DNA of 33,120 nt from an uncultured Clostridium sp. (lineage in GTDB: Bacteria; Bacillota; Clostridia; Lachnospirales; Lachnospiraceae). The DNA lies in NCBI GenBank assembly GCA_947178445.1, contig CAMWYJ010000031.1, positions 1 to 33,120 on the forward strand, given 5' to 3'. Made by a program: the position numbers and the translations under genes. Under the pieces are notes generated by a model. It made no database searches, had not been told where the DNA came from, and saw nothing but the letters and a program-made list of their open reading frames with translations. The stretch's first letter is position 1. Each line of letters opens with the position of its first letter. Below, piece by piece: positions 24,444 to 33,018 of this stretch.

Positions 24444-25616
24444 TTACTCTGCCCCTTCAGCCTCTGTTTCATCTGAAATTTCTTCCTCGTCACCTTCGAA
24501 TTCGATTTCCTCTTCTTCTTCACCATATTCTTCGGCCATCTCTTCTTCCTGCTGCTTTAAATACGTTTCCTCATCGATCTCAACATACTTTGCATTATCA
24601 TAGAGGAAATCCATCACCTTCTCATAAACAAGCTGATATCCCACATCTTCTTCTGTATAATCTTTTAAAAATTCTTCGGAGCTTTCATATCCAAAATCCT
24701 CAAAATTGTCTTCGACAAATTTCTTAATCTCATCTGTTGTACAATCAATTCCCTCTTGATTGGCTACTGCACCGATTACTAATTCATAGTTGACATTTTC
24801 AAGGATGCTCTCCTTCCTTGACTCCTCATCGTATCCGAGAAGATCAAGAAACTCCTCAACCTCCATACCATACATTGCAGCACTATTTTCCATTTCAGAG
24901 TCAAAGTACTCCTCACACTGCGTGTAAAGTTCTTCCGGATAACTGTCAAAGGTTGAATTACTCACCAAATATTCCATAATGTTCGAAACCGCATAGCTTT
25001 TATATTCTTCTTCCTTTGATTCCATAAGCTCTTTCCTGATAGCTTCATTATATTCATCAACAGAAGCATATTCTGTGTTCTCTTTTACAAATTCATCATT
25101 ATATTCCGGCATATTTTCCTCTGAAACTTCGTCTACCGTGACATCCAAAGATAATGTTTTTCCCTCGTCACCTTCCTCTGAAAAATCTTCTGTCAATGTA
25201 AGCTCTACTTTTTTCTTCTCTCCAGCCTTCATTCCAATGATTGCCTCTTCCACCTCCGGATAAAAAAAGCCTTCACCGACAATAATCTCTTCCTGCTCCC
25301 CGGAATAATCCTCAGAATCTATTCCCTCCAGTTTTGCCTTATAGTCCAGCACAACACTATCACCAGACTCTATTCCCCTGTCTGTAACCTCATCATATGT
25401 GACATACTCATACATCTGCATTTCAATCTCTTCAGAAATCTCATCATCCGAAACATCAAATACCACTTTATCCACTTCGATATTTTTGTATTCACATAAT
25501 TTTACATAGTTGGAATAGTCCACATCCAGTAAATACTTTGATTGTGTCTTCCCACAGCCAGTCAAAGCACAAACCACCATAATACCTGCCAATACAACCG
25601 CAACTTTCTTTTTCAT
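24444..25616 (-). CDS. Surface lipoprotein of the FKBP / trigger-factor type
   Basis: The 390-residue protein has a lipoprotein signal (KKKVAVVLAGIMVVCALTGC, lipobox LTGC). After a short linker there is an FKBP-like prolyl-isomerase domain (about 85-165: RGIESGDSVVLDYKAKLEG, EVEEAIIGMKAGEKKKVELT) and a helical region similar to the trigger-factor C-domain (about 170-350). The tail (about 355-390) is almost wholly Glu and Asp. It is predicted to sit outside the membrane and help fold secreted proteins. The lipoprotein anchor shows this is not the ribosomal trigger factor. It has its own promoter and terminator. Confidence 0.88.
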   Translation of the reverse strand: MKKKVAVVLAGIMVVCALTGCGKTQSKYLLDVDYSNYVKLCEYKNIEVDKVVFDVSDDEISEEIEMQMYEYVTYDEVTDRGIESGDSVVLDYKAKLEGIDSEDYSGEQEEIIVGEGFFYPEVEEAIIGMKAGEKKKVELTLTEDFSEEGDEGKTLSLDVTVDEVSEENMPEYNDEFVKENTEYASVDEYNEAIRKELMESKEEEYKSYAVSNIMEYLVSNSTFDSYPEELYTQCEEYFDSEMENSAAMYGMEVEEFLDLLGYDEESRKESILENVNYELVIGAVANQEGIDCTTDEIKKFVEDNFEDFGYESSEEFLKDYTEEDVGYQLVYEKVMDFLYDNAKYVEIDEETYLKQQEEEMAEEYGEEEEEIEFEGDEEEISDETEAEGAE

Positions 25617-25683
25617 CCTGTTCTCCTTTTTGTGTTCTTTTCTATTCTTTTAAATAAATCCTTTATCAAACAAATACCACTAA

Positions 25684-25712
25684 AATTTATCATGGATTTG
25701 TGAAAATGTAAA
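25684..25712 (-). promoter_or_regulatory. Sigma-A promoter of the trigger-factor-like gene
   Basis: On the minus strand TTTACA (25712-25707) and TAAATT (25689-25684) are separated by 17 bp, with an extended -10 TG element just before TAAATT. Confidence 0.7.
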
Positions 25713-25749
25713 GAATTCTGATTACAATTCATGCTTTTTTCAATCTTTC

Positions 25750-27897
25750 CTACGGCAACTCATATCCTGCTGCTTTATAAAGCTCATACCACTCCTGTCT
25801 GCTGAGCCGTATTTCACTTGCCCTGCAAACCTCTTTTAAATGTTCTTGTGCCATTGTTCCAACAATCACCTGAATATTTGCCGGATGTCGCAAAATCCAT
25901 GCGACTGCTATAGCAGCCTTTGTCACATTATACCGTTTTGTCAGCTTTTCCAGGCATATATTAAGTTCCGGAAACTTCTCGTTATCAATAAAAGTGCCTT
26001 CAAAAAAACCATATTGCAGCGGTGACCATGCCTGAATCGTTATCCCATTCAATCTGCAATAATCCATTACCTCCAGCTCTCTTCCTGAAGCTTTGCCAGA
26101 CTGTGCTGCGATTCCCTGACTCACCATTCCTGCATGCATAAGACCAAACTGTACCTGGTTTACCAAAAATGGTTCTTTACAGGCTGATTGTAGCAACTCC
26201 AACTGGGTTTTATTAAAGTTGCTGACACCAAACTGTCGCACCAATCCCCAGTGCTCTAACCGGTGTAATGCCTCTGCCACCTCATCAACCTCCATCAATG
26301 CATCCGGCCGGTGCAGCAGCAGCAAATCAATACAATCAATCTGAAGTCTTTTAAGGCTTTCCTCCACTGCTGATACTATATGCGCTGCGGAAGAATCATA
26401 ATATCCATCCCGTATGCCACATTTCGTCTGAATTCTCATACGGTCACGCATACCTTTATTTTCGGAAAGTACCCTGCCAAATATCTCCTCACTACGACCA
26501 GCTCCATAAATATCTGCATGATCAAACAGTGTAATCCCCTGTTCCAGGGCAATATTAACAAGCTTCCCTGCTTCCTGCACAGAAAGTTTTTCCATCCGCA
26601 TGCACCCAAGTGCGATCCGGCTTGCATCCATATCAGAATTTCCAAGATTCATTGCCATCGGCCCTTCAAGTGGTTTCACACCAGTGCGCACATATCCGAT
26701 TTTATCGGCAACCCGTCCTGCCATTCTCATCAAAATATTTTTATGCGTTTTTGTCACATGATAATAAATATTTTCGACACTGGCGGCAAACTTCTCTGTG
26801 GAAAACTTCTCCACGCTGTTTTCTGCGTTTGTCCGATAATCTATCCCTTCATTTCTCCACAGCACGGTATCTAATCCATCAAAAAATGTCCGTTTATCCT
26901 CATAACCGAAACCATTTTGACCATTTATCAGAACTCCGTCTAAGCAAGGATCCATTCTTGCCACAACAGGAACTCCGGATGCCAATGCCTCAATATAGGT
27001 AAGACCTTGTGTTTCGCTGGTTGAAGCAGACACAAATACATCTGCAATCTGATAATAATGTGTAATTTCATCCCAAGGTCTTGCTCCTGCAAAAATAATC
27101 TGTTTCCGGTTCTTTTGCATCTTAGCTTTTTTCTCTAATGCAGACTTATATGGTCCGTCCCCCACCAGCAAAAAGGTTATGTTTGGCTTTTGTTCCATGT
27201 ATCCATCCAGATAGTTCATGATTTCATCAATGTTTTTCTCTTCAGAAATCCTACCCAGATACAGTACAACTTTATTATCCTTTGGAATGCCAAGCGAAGC
27301 CTTCAACTTTATCTTCGCCCTGTCATCATCCCTTGCACGAAAACGGCTTAAATCAATCCCGGTTGGTATCACATTGATATCTGGCTTCACACTATAACTT
27401 TGCATAAGCTCTGCAACTTTTTTTGTTGGCACAATCAATTCCTCTGCACCATGTACACTAAATTTGCTAAACATTTTAACAAGCTTCTTTGCCCTCTCTT
27501 CATTGGAGATATATTTCTTTATATAGTGTGTATAATCCTCATAAATGGTATGGTATGTATGCACTACAGGAATAAACAGCTCATGCGCCATGATCCAGCC
27601 AAACATACCGATTGAAAATTCTGTATTTGTATGAATAATGTCTAATTTCATCTTATGGATTTTACGTGCGATTTTAGGATAATATACATGTCCGACCCGC
27701 CGTTCAGGCACAAATGAACACTCTTTGGAAGGTACTCTGTACACACCCTTTTCATTCGTTGGAGCACCCGGTGTTTTTGTTGTAATAACATACACATTGT
27801 GCCCCTTCTTTTCCAGTTCTTTTTTTAACAGATAAACAGAATTTGCCACGCCGTTCAATTCCGGATAATAAGTATCTGTAAACAATCCTATATTCAT
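25750..27897 (-). CDS. Fusion of GT4 glycosyltransferase and aldo/keto reductase
   Basis: The 715-residue frame has two full enzyme domains. Residues 1-395 form a GT-B, GT4-type glycosyltransferase: MNIGLFTDTYYPELNGVANS, VVLYLGRISEEKNIDEI and SETQGLTYIEALASG with the ExxxxxxxE pair; such enzymes often glucosylate diacylglycerol. Residues 416-715 form an aldo/keto reductase with the tetrad Asp459 and Tyr464 (FDHADIYG), Lys492 (QTKCGI) and His529 (LLLHRPD). A linker of about 20 residues joins them. ATG 27897 overlaps the upstream stop codon (ATGA) with GGAGG 10 nt before it. An internal ATG at 26652 has GAAGGG 9 nt upstream and could yield the reductase alone. Confidence 0.9.
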   Translation of the reverse strand: MNIGLFTDTYYPELNGVANSVYLLKKELEKKGHNVYVITTKTPGAPTNEKGVYRVPSKECSFVPERRVGHVYYPKIARKIHKMKLDIIHTNTEFSIGMFGWIMAHELFIPVVHTYHTIYEDYTHYIKKYISNEERAKKLVKMFSKFSVHGAEELIVPTKKVAELMQSYSVKPDINVIPTGIDLSRFRARDDDRAKIKLKASLGIPKDNKVVLYLGRISEEKNIDEIMNYLDGYMEQKPNITFLLVGDGPYKSALEKKAKMQKNRKQIIFAGARPWDEITHYYQIADVFVSASTSETQGLTYIEALASGVPVVARMDPCLDGVLINGQNGFGYEDKRTFFDGLDTVLWRNEGIDYRTNAENSVEKFSTEKFAASVENIYYHVTKTHKNILMRMAGRVADKIGYVRTGVKPLEGPMAMNLGNSDMDASRIALGCMRMEKLSVQEAGKLVNIALEQGITLFDHADIYGAGRSEEIFGRVLSENKGMRDRMRIQTKCGIRDGYYDSSAAHIVSAVEESLKRLQIDCIDLLLLHRPDALMEVDEVAEALHRLEHWGLVRQFGVSNFNKTQLELLQSACKEPFLVNQVQFGLMHAGMVSQGIAAQSGKASGRELEVMDYCRLNGITIQAWSPLQYGFFEGTFIDNEKFPELNICLEKLTKRYNVTKAAIAVAWILRHPANIQVIVGTMAQEHLKEVCRASEIRLSRQEWYELYKAAGYELP

Positions 27898-28973
27898 AAT
27901 ACAAATTCCTCCAATTCCTGCTTTGCTGCCAGCAGACATTCCTTCATCCGGGGTGCCAGTCCACCGCAGGTTCCCTCTAACAGCATACGCACGGCCCTGT
28001 CAGCTGGATATCTTTCTTTGTTAACTGCTACATTCACTAAAGCGTCATACATATCTGCCAAAGACACAATTTGTGCCTCAATTGGTATTTTATCCCCTGA
28101 CAGCCCATCCGGATATCCTGTTCCATCATACCGTTCATGATGATACCGGCATACGTTATAACTGATTCGGTAAAACAATCCTTCCTCAAGCTCCAGCATT
28201 ACTTTAATCATTTCACTTCCTCTTACAGTATGTTCTTTCAAATACTCTATTTCCTCAGGCAAAAGCTGCCCCTGCTGGCTAATCAGTAAATCCGGCATAG
28301 TAATCTTGCCTAAATCATGCATTCCCGCTGCCTGAACAATATATTCAATTTTCTGGTTTGTCATTTTTGATCGTGGATAAAGTGCTGCATACTGTTTTGC
28401 TAAAATCCTTGTATATCCCTCTATATAACGAATATGCAAATCAGATTCTGTATTGCGGAATGTAATAATATCTCTTAAGATTTTCACCATACTTTCATTA
28501 TGGCGCTGTAATTTATCATTTTGCCGGTTTAACTCCGCTGTTTGTACCTGATTTACTTCTTCTAAATAGTTCTTATGTTGATAAAGTTTAATAATATTAT
28601 GTACACGCTGTATAATAATATTCGCCTGAAAGGGTGGCTTAATCACATCCGTTGCACCGAATGCATACCCCCGCTCTATCGCTTCGTCATCATCACGCAT
28701 TATCAGTATGACCGGTATCTTTTGCATATATCCGTTCCGCTGCATATATTCCATTATCTGGCAGCTATCCATTAAAGACATCCCAATATTCAACAGCACC
28801 AGGATAATGTCATCCGCATGCTCTTTTATGTATTGAATTCCCTCCTGGTCATTTTTCCCCTCAACAATTCGATATTCTTTTTCTAACATCTGCCTGAATA
28901 ATCCACAATCTATTTCGGCATCCTCAATAATAAGTACCGTATCTCTTTTCTGTTTCTTTGTTGTTTTATGCAT
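27894..28973 (-). CDS. HD-GYP phosphodiesterase with a receiver domain lacking its Asp
   Basis: The 359-residue protein has a receiver-like domain (about 10-130), a coiled-coil linker (about 135-175) and an HD-GYP domain (about 180-355). The HD pair is in AAGMHDLGKITMPD (219-220) and the GYP motif in YHHERYDGTGYPDGLSGDKI, so c-di-GMP hydrolysis is expected. In the receiver the acidic pair ED and the Lys of IKPPF remain, but the phospho-acceptor Asp is Asn62 (VLLNIGMSLMDS). The start is ATG 28973, one base after the upstream stop; an earlier frame start overlaps the coiled-coil gene. Its stop overlaps the next gene by ATGA. Confidence 0.92.
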   Translation of the reverse strand: MHKTTKKQKRDTVLIIEDAEIDCGLFRQMLEKEYRIVEGKNDQEGIQYIKEHADDIILVLLNIGMSLMDSCQIMEYMQRNGYMQKIPVILIMRDDDEAIERGYAFGATDVIKPPFQANIIIQRVHNIIKLYQHKNYLEEVNQVQTAELNRQNDKLQRHNESMVKILRDIITFRNTESDLHIRYIEGYTRILAKQYAALYPRSKMTNQKIEYIVQAAGMHDLGKITMPDLLISQQGQLLPEEIEYLKEHTVRGSEMIKVMLELEEGLFYRISYNVCRYHHERYDGTGYPDGLSGDKIPIEAQIVSLADMYDALVNVAVNKERYPADRAVRMLLEGTCGGLAPRMKECLLAAKQELEEFVL

Positions 28974-28974
28974 T

Positions 28975-29601
28975 TTACTGCTGATTAAACTCCTTTGCCG
29001 CTTTCGCTTTCGCTTCTTCAATTTCTGCAGCCTTTTTTGCTTCATCCTCTAACGCTTCCCGGTTCAAACGGTCAATAATTTCCTGGGCTTTTTGCAAATC
29101 TTCCTTCCTTTTTCCCTCCTCGATAAATTCACCCACATCTACCTTGTTCGCATCCAAGATTGAATTAATTCTCTCCTGCTCCTGTGCCTTCCGCCGAGTT
29201 TCTTCAATTTCTTTCTGCTTTTGGATAATAGCCTCCTGCTTTTCCCTCTCTAACCGGTTAAGTATTTCTAACGCATCCTTATTATCTGTCCCTGCCGTAT
29301 ATTTCTTCGTGGAAAACAGCTCATCCTTATCACCTTCTGTCTGGTTTTGCATTGCTTCCCCCCACCATGTATCACTATTATCCTTTGCGGTATTTTTATG
29401 CACCGCTTTCTTTTCCGTATTTCCTTCCTTCTTTACTGTATCAGCAACAGCATCTTCCTGCCTGATCTGCGTATTTTCTTTTACCTGTTGCGAAAACATT
29501 TGCGGATTATTATTATCTAAATGAAATACCGGCAAAACCACTAAACGCCACCATTTCACAATATTACTCCGGATATTACCAAAAAAATTCCATACAGCCA
29601 T
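28975..29601 (-). CDS. Hypothetical charged coiled-coil protein
   Basis: The family was not recognised. The 208-residue protein has an aromatic N-terminal stretch (NFFGNIRSNIVKWWRLVVLP, about 5-24) that could be amphipathic and membrane-attached, a polar middle with a second Trp pair (DTWWGEA, about 77-83), and a long Glu/Lys/Ala-rich coiled coil (about 108-205). Two internal units are alike: LEILNRLEREKQEA and QEIIDRLNREALED. It is read on one transcript with the EcsC-family gene (65 bp upstream) and the HD-GYP gene (1 bp downstream). Confidence 0.82.
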   Translation of the reverse strand: MAVWNFFGNIRSNIVKWWRLVVLPVFHLDNNNPQMFSQQVKENTQIRQEDAVADTVKKEGNTEKKAVHKNTAKDNSDTWWGEAMQNQTEGDKDELFSTKKYTAGTDNKDALEILNRLEREKQEAIIQKQKEIEETRRKAQEQERINSILDANKVDVGEFIEEGKRKEDLQKAQEIIDRLNREALEDEAKKAAEIEEAKAKAAKEFNQQ

Positions 29602-29666
29602 ATTCTATCTCCTTTACTAATTTTTAATATTCTTGATTGAAACCCCAAAATTTATTTACGTCTTTC

Positions 29667-30491
29667 TTAACAAGGTTCATTTCTCAGCAAAAACCGTCTT
29701 TTATATTTCAGCTTTGCATAATCCGTCACCCGCTTTAGGCATGTGACATCGGCAGTTCCACCGACCACACCCACAACTGACATACCCTGAACAAATTTTC
29801 CATACAAAAGCTCACGGGAAAGTGCCTTCGCAGAATCATCAATCTGTCGCACAATCTGAAGTTCTGTCACAAATTCTGCCATATCATCTGCTTCTCTGGG
29901 TTCCCTTTCTTCTACATTATACTGTTCAATCAGATTATTGAGTTCTGTATCCTTCTGCCGCAATGTATTACCACTTTTAAGGCTTGTGTCAATCATTTTT
30001 AAAATAAACAGCTTTTCTCTGTCTGTCGTGTATTCAAATCCATAACTGATAGAAATCTCATAAATACTCTTTAAAAGAACCGAAACAAAAACAGGAATAT
30101 CCGGCAAACCCACACCAAACAATCCCATTCCAACACCTTCTATAGAAGTGATTGCCAGATTCTTTGCCACTGTACATTTCGCCTGCCGTTCAAACTTTTT
30201 CACCAGCTTTGCATCAAATATCTCTTTATCTAACAGCTTTTCATTTTCTTTATAGATATTCTGCTGCTTTTCCTTATTATATGTTTTTTCAATTAGAGTT
30301 GCTCCCCTATCAAATACTGCAATAAATGCTTTGTTAAAAGCAGCCTCCAATGTGTTCTGCAAGGTCTCCGGCACTTTCTTTTCCACAAATTTTACCCACT
30401 TTGCGGTCTTATCCATAACATGTTTCACAACATAGGACTCTTCCTTTAATTCCTGTAATCTCCACTCATTTTCCCATGAAAACCGGCTCAT
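29667..30491 (-). CDS. EcsC-family protein
   Basis: The 274-residue protein matches EcsC-family proteins: a helical N-terminus, the glycine-rich SIEGVGMGLFGVGLPDIPVF (about 116-135), then LLKSIYEISISYGFEYTTDR and a second glycine-rich part GMSVVGVVGGTADVT near 242-256. The glycine-rich parts look like short membrane-inserted helices. The function of the family is not settled; it is named after a gene next to a B. subtilis ABC transporter, but many members, like this one, have no transporter beside them. AAGGAG precedes the ATG, which overlaps the stop of the small upstream ORF. Confidence 0.88.
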   Translation of the reverse strand: MSRFSWENEWRLQELKEESYVVKHVMDKTAKWVKFVEKKVPETLQNTLEAAFNKAFIAVFDRGATLIEKTYNKEKQQNIYKENEKLLDKEIFDAKLVKKFERQAKCTVAKNLAITSIEGVGMGLFGVGLPDIPVFVSVLLKSIYEISISYGFEYTTDREKLFILKMIDTSLKSGNTLRQKDTELNNLIEQYNVEEREPREADDMAEFVTELQIVRQIDDSAKALSRELLYGKFVQGMSVVGVVGGTADVTCLKRVTDYAKLKYKRRFLLRNEPC

Positions 30492-30652
30492 ATGTGCTCC
30501 TTAATGTCATCCCATTTTTCATTACAATCCACCCCTGACCTTCCACATATTATAAGCCGTTTGTACAAAATATTCAATATAAAACCTAATTTTTCAAGAA
30601 CCGTCACATAAGCAAGAGCAGCCCTTCCTTCCAAAGTTCTATTTTGAATCAT
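30488..30652 (-). CDS. Small hypothetical ORF coupled to the EcsC gene
   Basis: The 54-residue frame starts MIQNRTLEGRAALAYVTVLE and ends in EKWDDIKEHI. Its stop overlaps the EcsC ATG (ATGA). ATG 30652 has AAAGG 6 nt upstream; a TTG seven codons earlier is less supported. It has one mildly hydrophobic stretch (LGFILNILYKRLIIC) but no sure membrane helix. The overlap and ribosome binding site favour a real gene; a homolog search would settle it. Confidence 0.45.
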   Translation of the reverse strand: MIQNRTLEGRAALAYVTVLEKLGFILNILYKRLIICGRSGVDCNEKWDDIKEHI

Positions 30653-30948
30653 TTGCAGCCTTTCTATAGTCAATCACATTTTTCTTTCTTTTTTTCACTT
30701 TTCAATATATATGCATTTTCAAACATTTTTCCCTTTTTTTATCCGTTTTTCGTTATATATTTCACATTTTTTAAATTTCTTCTATGATTTTTCACTACTT
30801 TTCATCATAATATATAATGATACATTTGCTTCTACCCATTCCGTCACACATTTTATATCTCTGCTTTCACATTTATTTTTCTTTATATCATCACATTTTT
30901 CTATCCAAATGCAGCAAATACATTTTTCTTCTTTCTTTTTTCATTTTC

Positions 30949-30979
30949 ACTATATAAGAAATGACATTTCTTATATAGT
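30949..30979. repeat. 31-bp perfect palindrome
   Basis: ACTATATAAGAAATG (30949-30963), one base A, and CATTTCTTATATAGT (30965-30979) are exact reverse complements. Such a symmetric site could bind a dimeric regulator or form a cruciform or hairpin. It overlaps the next inverted repeat by two bases. Confidence 0.9.
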
Positions 30980-31014
30980 CAACAACCCCGCTGCAGAGCA
31001 ACGGGGTTGTTGAC
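30978..31014 (-). terminator. Probable trpBA transcript terminator hairpin
   Basis: GTCAACAACCCCG (30978-30990) and CGGGGTTGTTGAC (31002-31014) are perfect complements around an 11-base loop. It lies about 50 nt after the trpA stop codon. There is no clean T-run on either strand, so termination may be weak or need a factor. Confidence 0.6.
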
Positions 31015-31064
31015 CAGCTTAACAGCCTTTTTTCATGCGTTTTCCCCGGCACTTTGGACCACTT

Positions 31065-31841
31065 CTACCCCTCCATCACACCGGCTTTCATATCTCTCAC
31101 ATATTGTGCAACATGAGAAACCGCATCTTTTCCGTATTGTGCAACAATCTTTACTATAGCACTGCCAACGATCGCGCCATCCGAAAGCCCCGCCATCTTC
31201 TTTGCCTGTTCTGGTGTAGAAATACCAAATCCAACAGCAACCGGTGTATCGGTAACACTCTTTACATGTGCAACCATCGTTCCAATATCCGTATTAATTT
31301 CAGAACGCACACCCGTAACACCCAGTGAAGACACACAATAGATAAAGCCTTCTGCCTCCCTTGCAATGGTTTCTATGCGCATCTTGGAGGTTGGGGCAAT
31401 CATGGAAATCAAGTCAATCCCATTTTCCCTGCACACAGAAGAAAGTTCTGCCTTTTCTTCAAACGGAATATCAGGAACAATCACACCATCTATTCCAACC
31501 TCTGCACAACGTTTCATAAACTGTTCTTTGCCGTATACATAAATCGGATTTGCATAAGTCATGAAAATAAGTGGAATATCGATTTCTTTGCGAAGCCTTA
31601 CCACCAAATCAAACAAAGCATCCGTTGTCGTTCCGGAAGAAAGAGCTCTTAAATCCGCCTCCTGAATGACTGGACCCTCTGCAATCGGATCTGAAAACGG
31701 AATCCCAATCTCAATGATATCTGCACCATTTTCCGCCATGGCCTTAACCAGTTGAAAGGTAGTCTCCATATCCGGATCACCACCGGTAATAAATGGAATA
31801 AATACTTTTCCCTTTTTAAATACATCACTAATTCTACTCAT
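31065..31841 (-). CDS. trpA: Tryptophan synthase alpha chain
   Basis: The 258-residue subunit cleaves indole-3-glycerol phosphate to indole and glyceraldehyde 3-phosphate. The family motifs are visible: [15 protein letters not shown] near the start, the catalytic Glu in [20 protein letters not shown], the catalytic Asp in [12 protein letters not shown], and [17 protein letters not shown] 31841 is chosen from GAGGAG about 9 nt upstream and family starts; it overlaps the trpB stop by 8 bp, which indicates coupled translation. Confidence 0.97.
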   Translation of the reverse strand: MSRISDVFKKGKVFIPFITGGDPDMETTFQLVKAMAENGADIIEIGIPFSDPIAEGPVIQEADLRALSSGTTTDALFDLVVRLRKEIDIPLIFMTYANPIYVYGKEQFMKRCAEVGIDGVIVPDIPFEEKAELSSVCRENGIDLISMIAPTSKMRIETIAREAEGFIYCVSSLGVTGVRSEINTDIGTMVAHVKSVTDTPVAVGFGISTPEQAKKMAGLSDGAIVGSAIVKIVAQYGKDAVSHVAQYVRDMKAGVMEG

Positions 31842-33018
31842 AAATCTCCACTCCTCTGTATCTTGCAATTGCGGCTACATCCTTATCACCACGTCCTGAA
31901 ATCGTTACAATAATAATTTGATCCTTGCGCATCTGTCCCGCAATCTTCATCACATGGGCAACTGCGTGCGAACTCTCAATCGCAGGAATAATCCCTTCAA
32001 CCCTTGAAAGGTATTCAAACGCTTTTACAGCTTCCTCATCCGTAATCGGTACATAAGAAGCCCTTCCGGTTTCATTCAACCATGCATGCTCCGGTCCGAT
32101 TCCCGGATAATCAAGTCCTGCAGAAATAGAGTAGACCGGCGCTATCTGACCATATTCATTCTGGCAGAACAACGATTTCATTCCATGAAAAATCCCCATT
32201 GAACCATTGGCAATGGTTGCGGCATTTTTCGGATGATCCACTCCAAGCCCTGCGGCCTCACAGCCAATCAGTTGAACACTTTCATCCTTAATATATTCAT
32301 AGAATGAACCCATTGCATTACTTCCACCGCCCACACAGGCTACCACTGCATCCGGGAGTTTTCCCTCTGCCTCAAGAATTTGGGCACGGCTTTCTTTGCT
32401 GATGACACTCTGGAAATCCCTTACGATCATCGGAAATGGATGCGGTCCCATTACTGAACCTAATACATATAATGTATCATCTACACGGCTGGTCCACTCA
32501 CGCATCGCTTCATTTACTGCATCCTTTAACGTCTGCGTTCCAGTCGTCACTGCATGCACCTTCGCTCCGAGCAGTTCCATCCGAAATACATTAAGTGCCT
32601 GGCGCTCGGTATCCTCTTTTCCCATAAAAATCTCACATTCCATCCCCATAAGCGCCGCTGCTGTTGCGGTTGCCACGCCGTGCTGTCCGGCACCAGTCTC
32701 GGCAATCACTCTTGTCTTTCCCATTTTCTTTGCAAGCAGTACCTGACCTAACACGTTATTTATCTTGTGGGAGCCGGTATGGTTCAAATCCTCCCGTTTT
32801 AAATAAATCTTTGCCCCATTCAGATCCTTTGTCATCTTCTCCGCATAATAGAGAAGTGATGGTCTTCCAGCATAATTTTTCATCAAATCATCCAGTTCTT
32901 TTACAAACTCCGGATCATTTTTGTAGTGTTCATAAGCTTTCTCGAGCTCATGCACTGCATTCATTAATGTTTCTGGTACGTATTGCCCACCGTACTCTCC
33001 ATATCTTCCTGTTTCCAT
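31834..33018 (-). CDS. trpB: Tryptophan synthase beta chain
   Basis: The 394-residue PLP enzyme condenses indole with serine. It starts [20 protein letters not shown] at ATG 33018 with AAAGGAG about 5 nt upstream. The PLP Lys is in [15 protein letters not shown], the phosphate-binding glycine loop is [12 protein letters not shown], and [13 protein letters not shown] follows. Length is normal (about 395). A frame start at 33096 would add an unrelated 26 residues. It overlaps trpA by 8 bp; upstream trp genes would lie beyond the right edge. Confidence 0.97.
   Translation of the reverse strand: METGRYGEYGGQYVPETLMNAVHELEKAYEHYKNDPEFVKELDDLMKNYAGRPSLLYYAEKMTKDLNGAKIYLKREDLNHTGSHKINNVLGQVLLAKKMGKTRVIAETGAGQHGVATATAAALMGMECEIFMGKEDTERQALNVFRMELLGAKVHAVTTGTQTLKDAVNEAMREWTSRVDDTLYVLGSVMGPHPFPMIVRDFQSVISKESRAQILEAEGKLPDAVVACVGGGSNAMGSFYEYIKDESVQLIGCEAAGLGVDHPKNAATIANGSMGIFHGMKSLFCQNEYGQIAPVYSISAGLDYPGIGPEHAWLNETGRASYVPITDEEAVKAFEYLSRVEGIIPAIESSHAVAHVMKIAGQMRKDQIIIVTISGRGDKDVAAIARYRGVEIYE

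Larger units (their letters stand above)
30653..31064. other. Non-coding pyrimidine-rich region between trpA and the EcsC operon
   Basis: This gap of about 410 bp is very AT-rich with long T/C runs on the plus strand. It must hold the promoter of the EcsC operon, but no single clear pair of boxes stands out. The octamer TCACATTT recurs at 30674, 30762, 30867 and 30891. At the right end two inverted repeats abut (30949-30979 and 30978-31014). No coding frame looks real. Confidence 0.6.

Noticed and set aside
24444-25616. Ribosome-associated trigger factor (tig)
   Set aside because: It has a lipoprotein signal peptide and lacks the ribosome-binding N-domain.
28974-29045. Longer HD-GYP frame starting at 29045
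   Set aside because: The added residues are a Lys/Arg-rich out-of-frame reading of the coiled-coil gene; the receiver domain starts just after ATG 28973.
27894-29045. Two-component response regulator of normal type
   Set aside because: The phospho-acceptor Asp is Asn, so it is listed as a pseudo-receiver.
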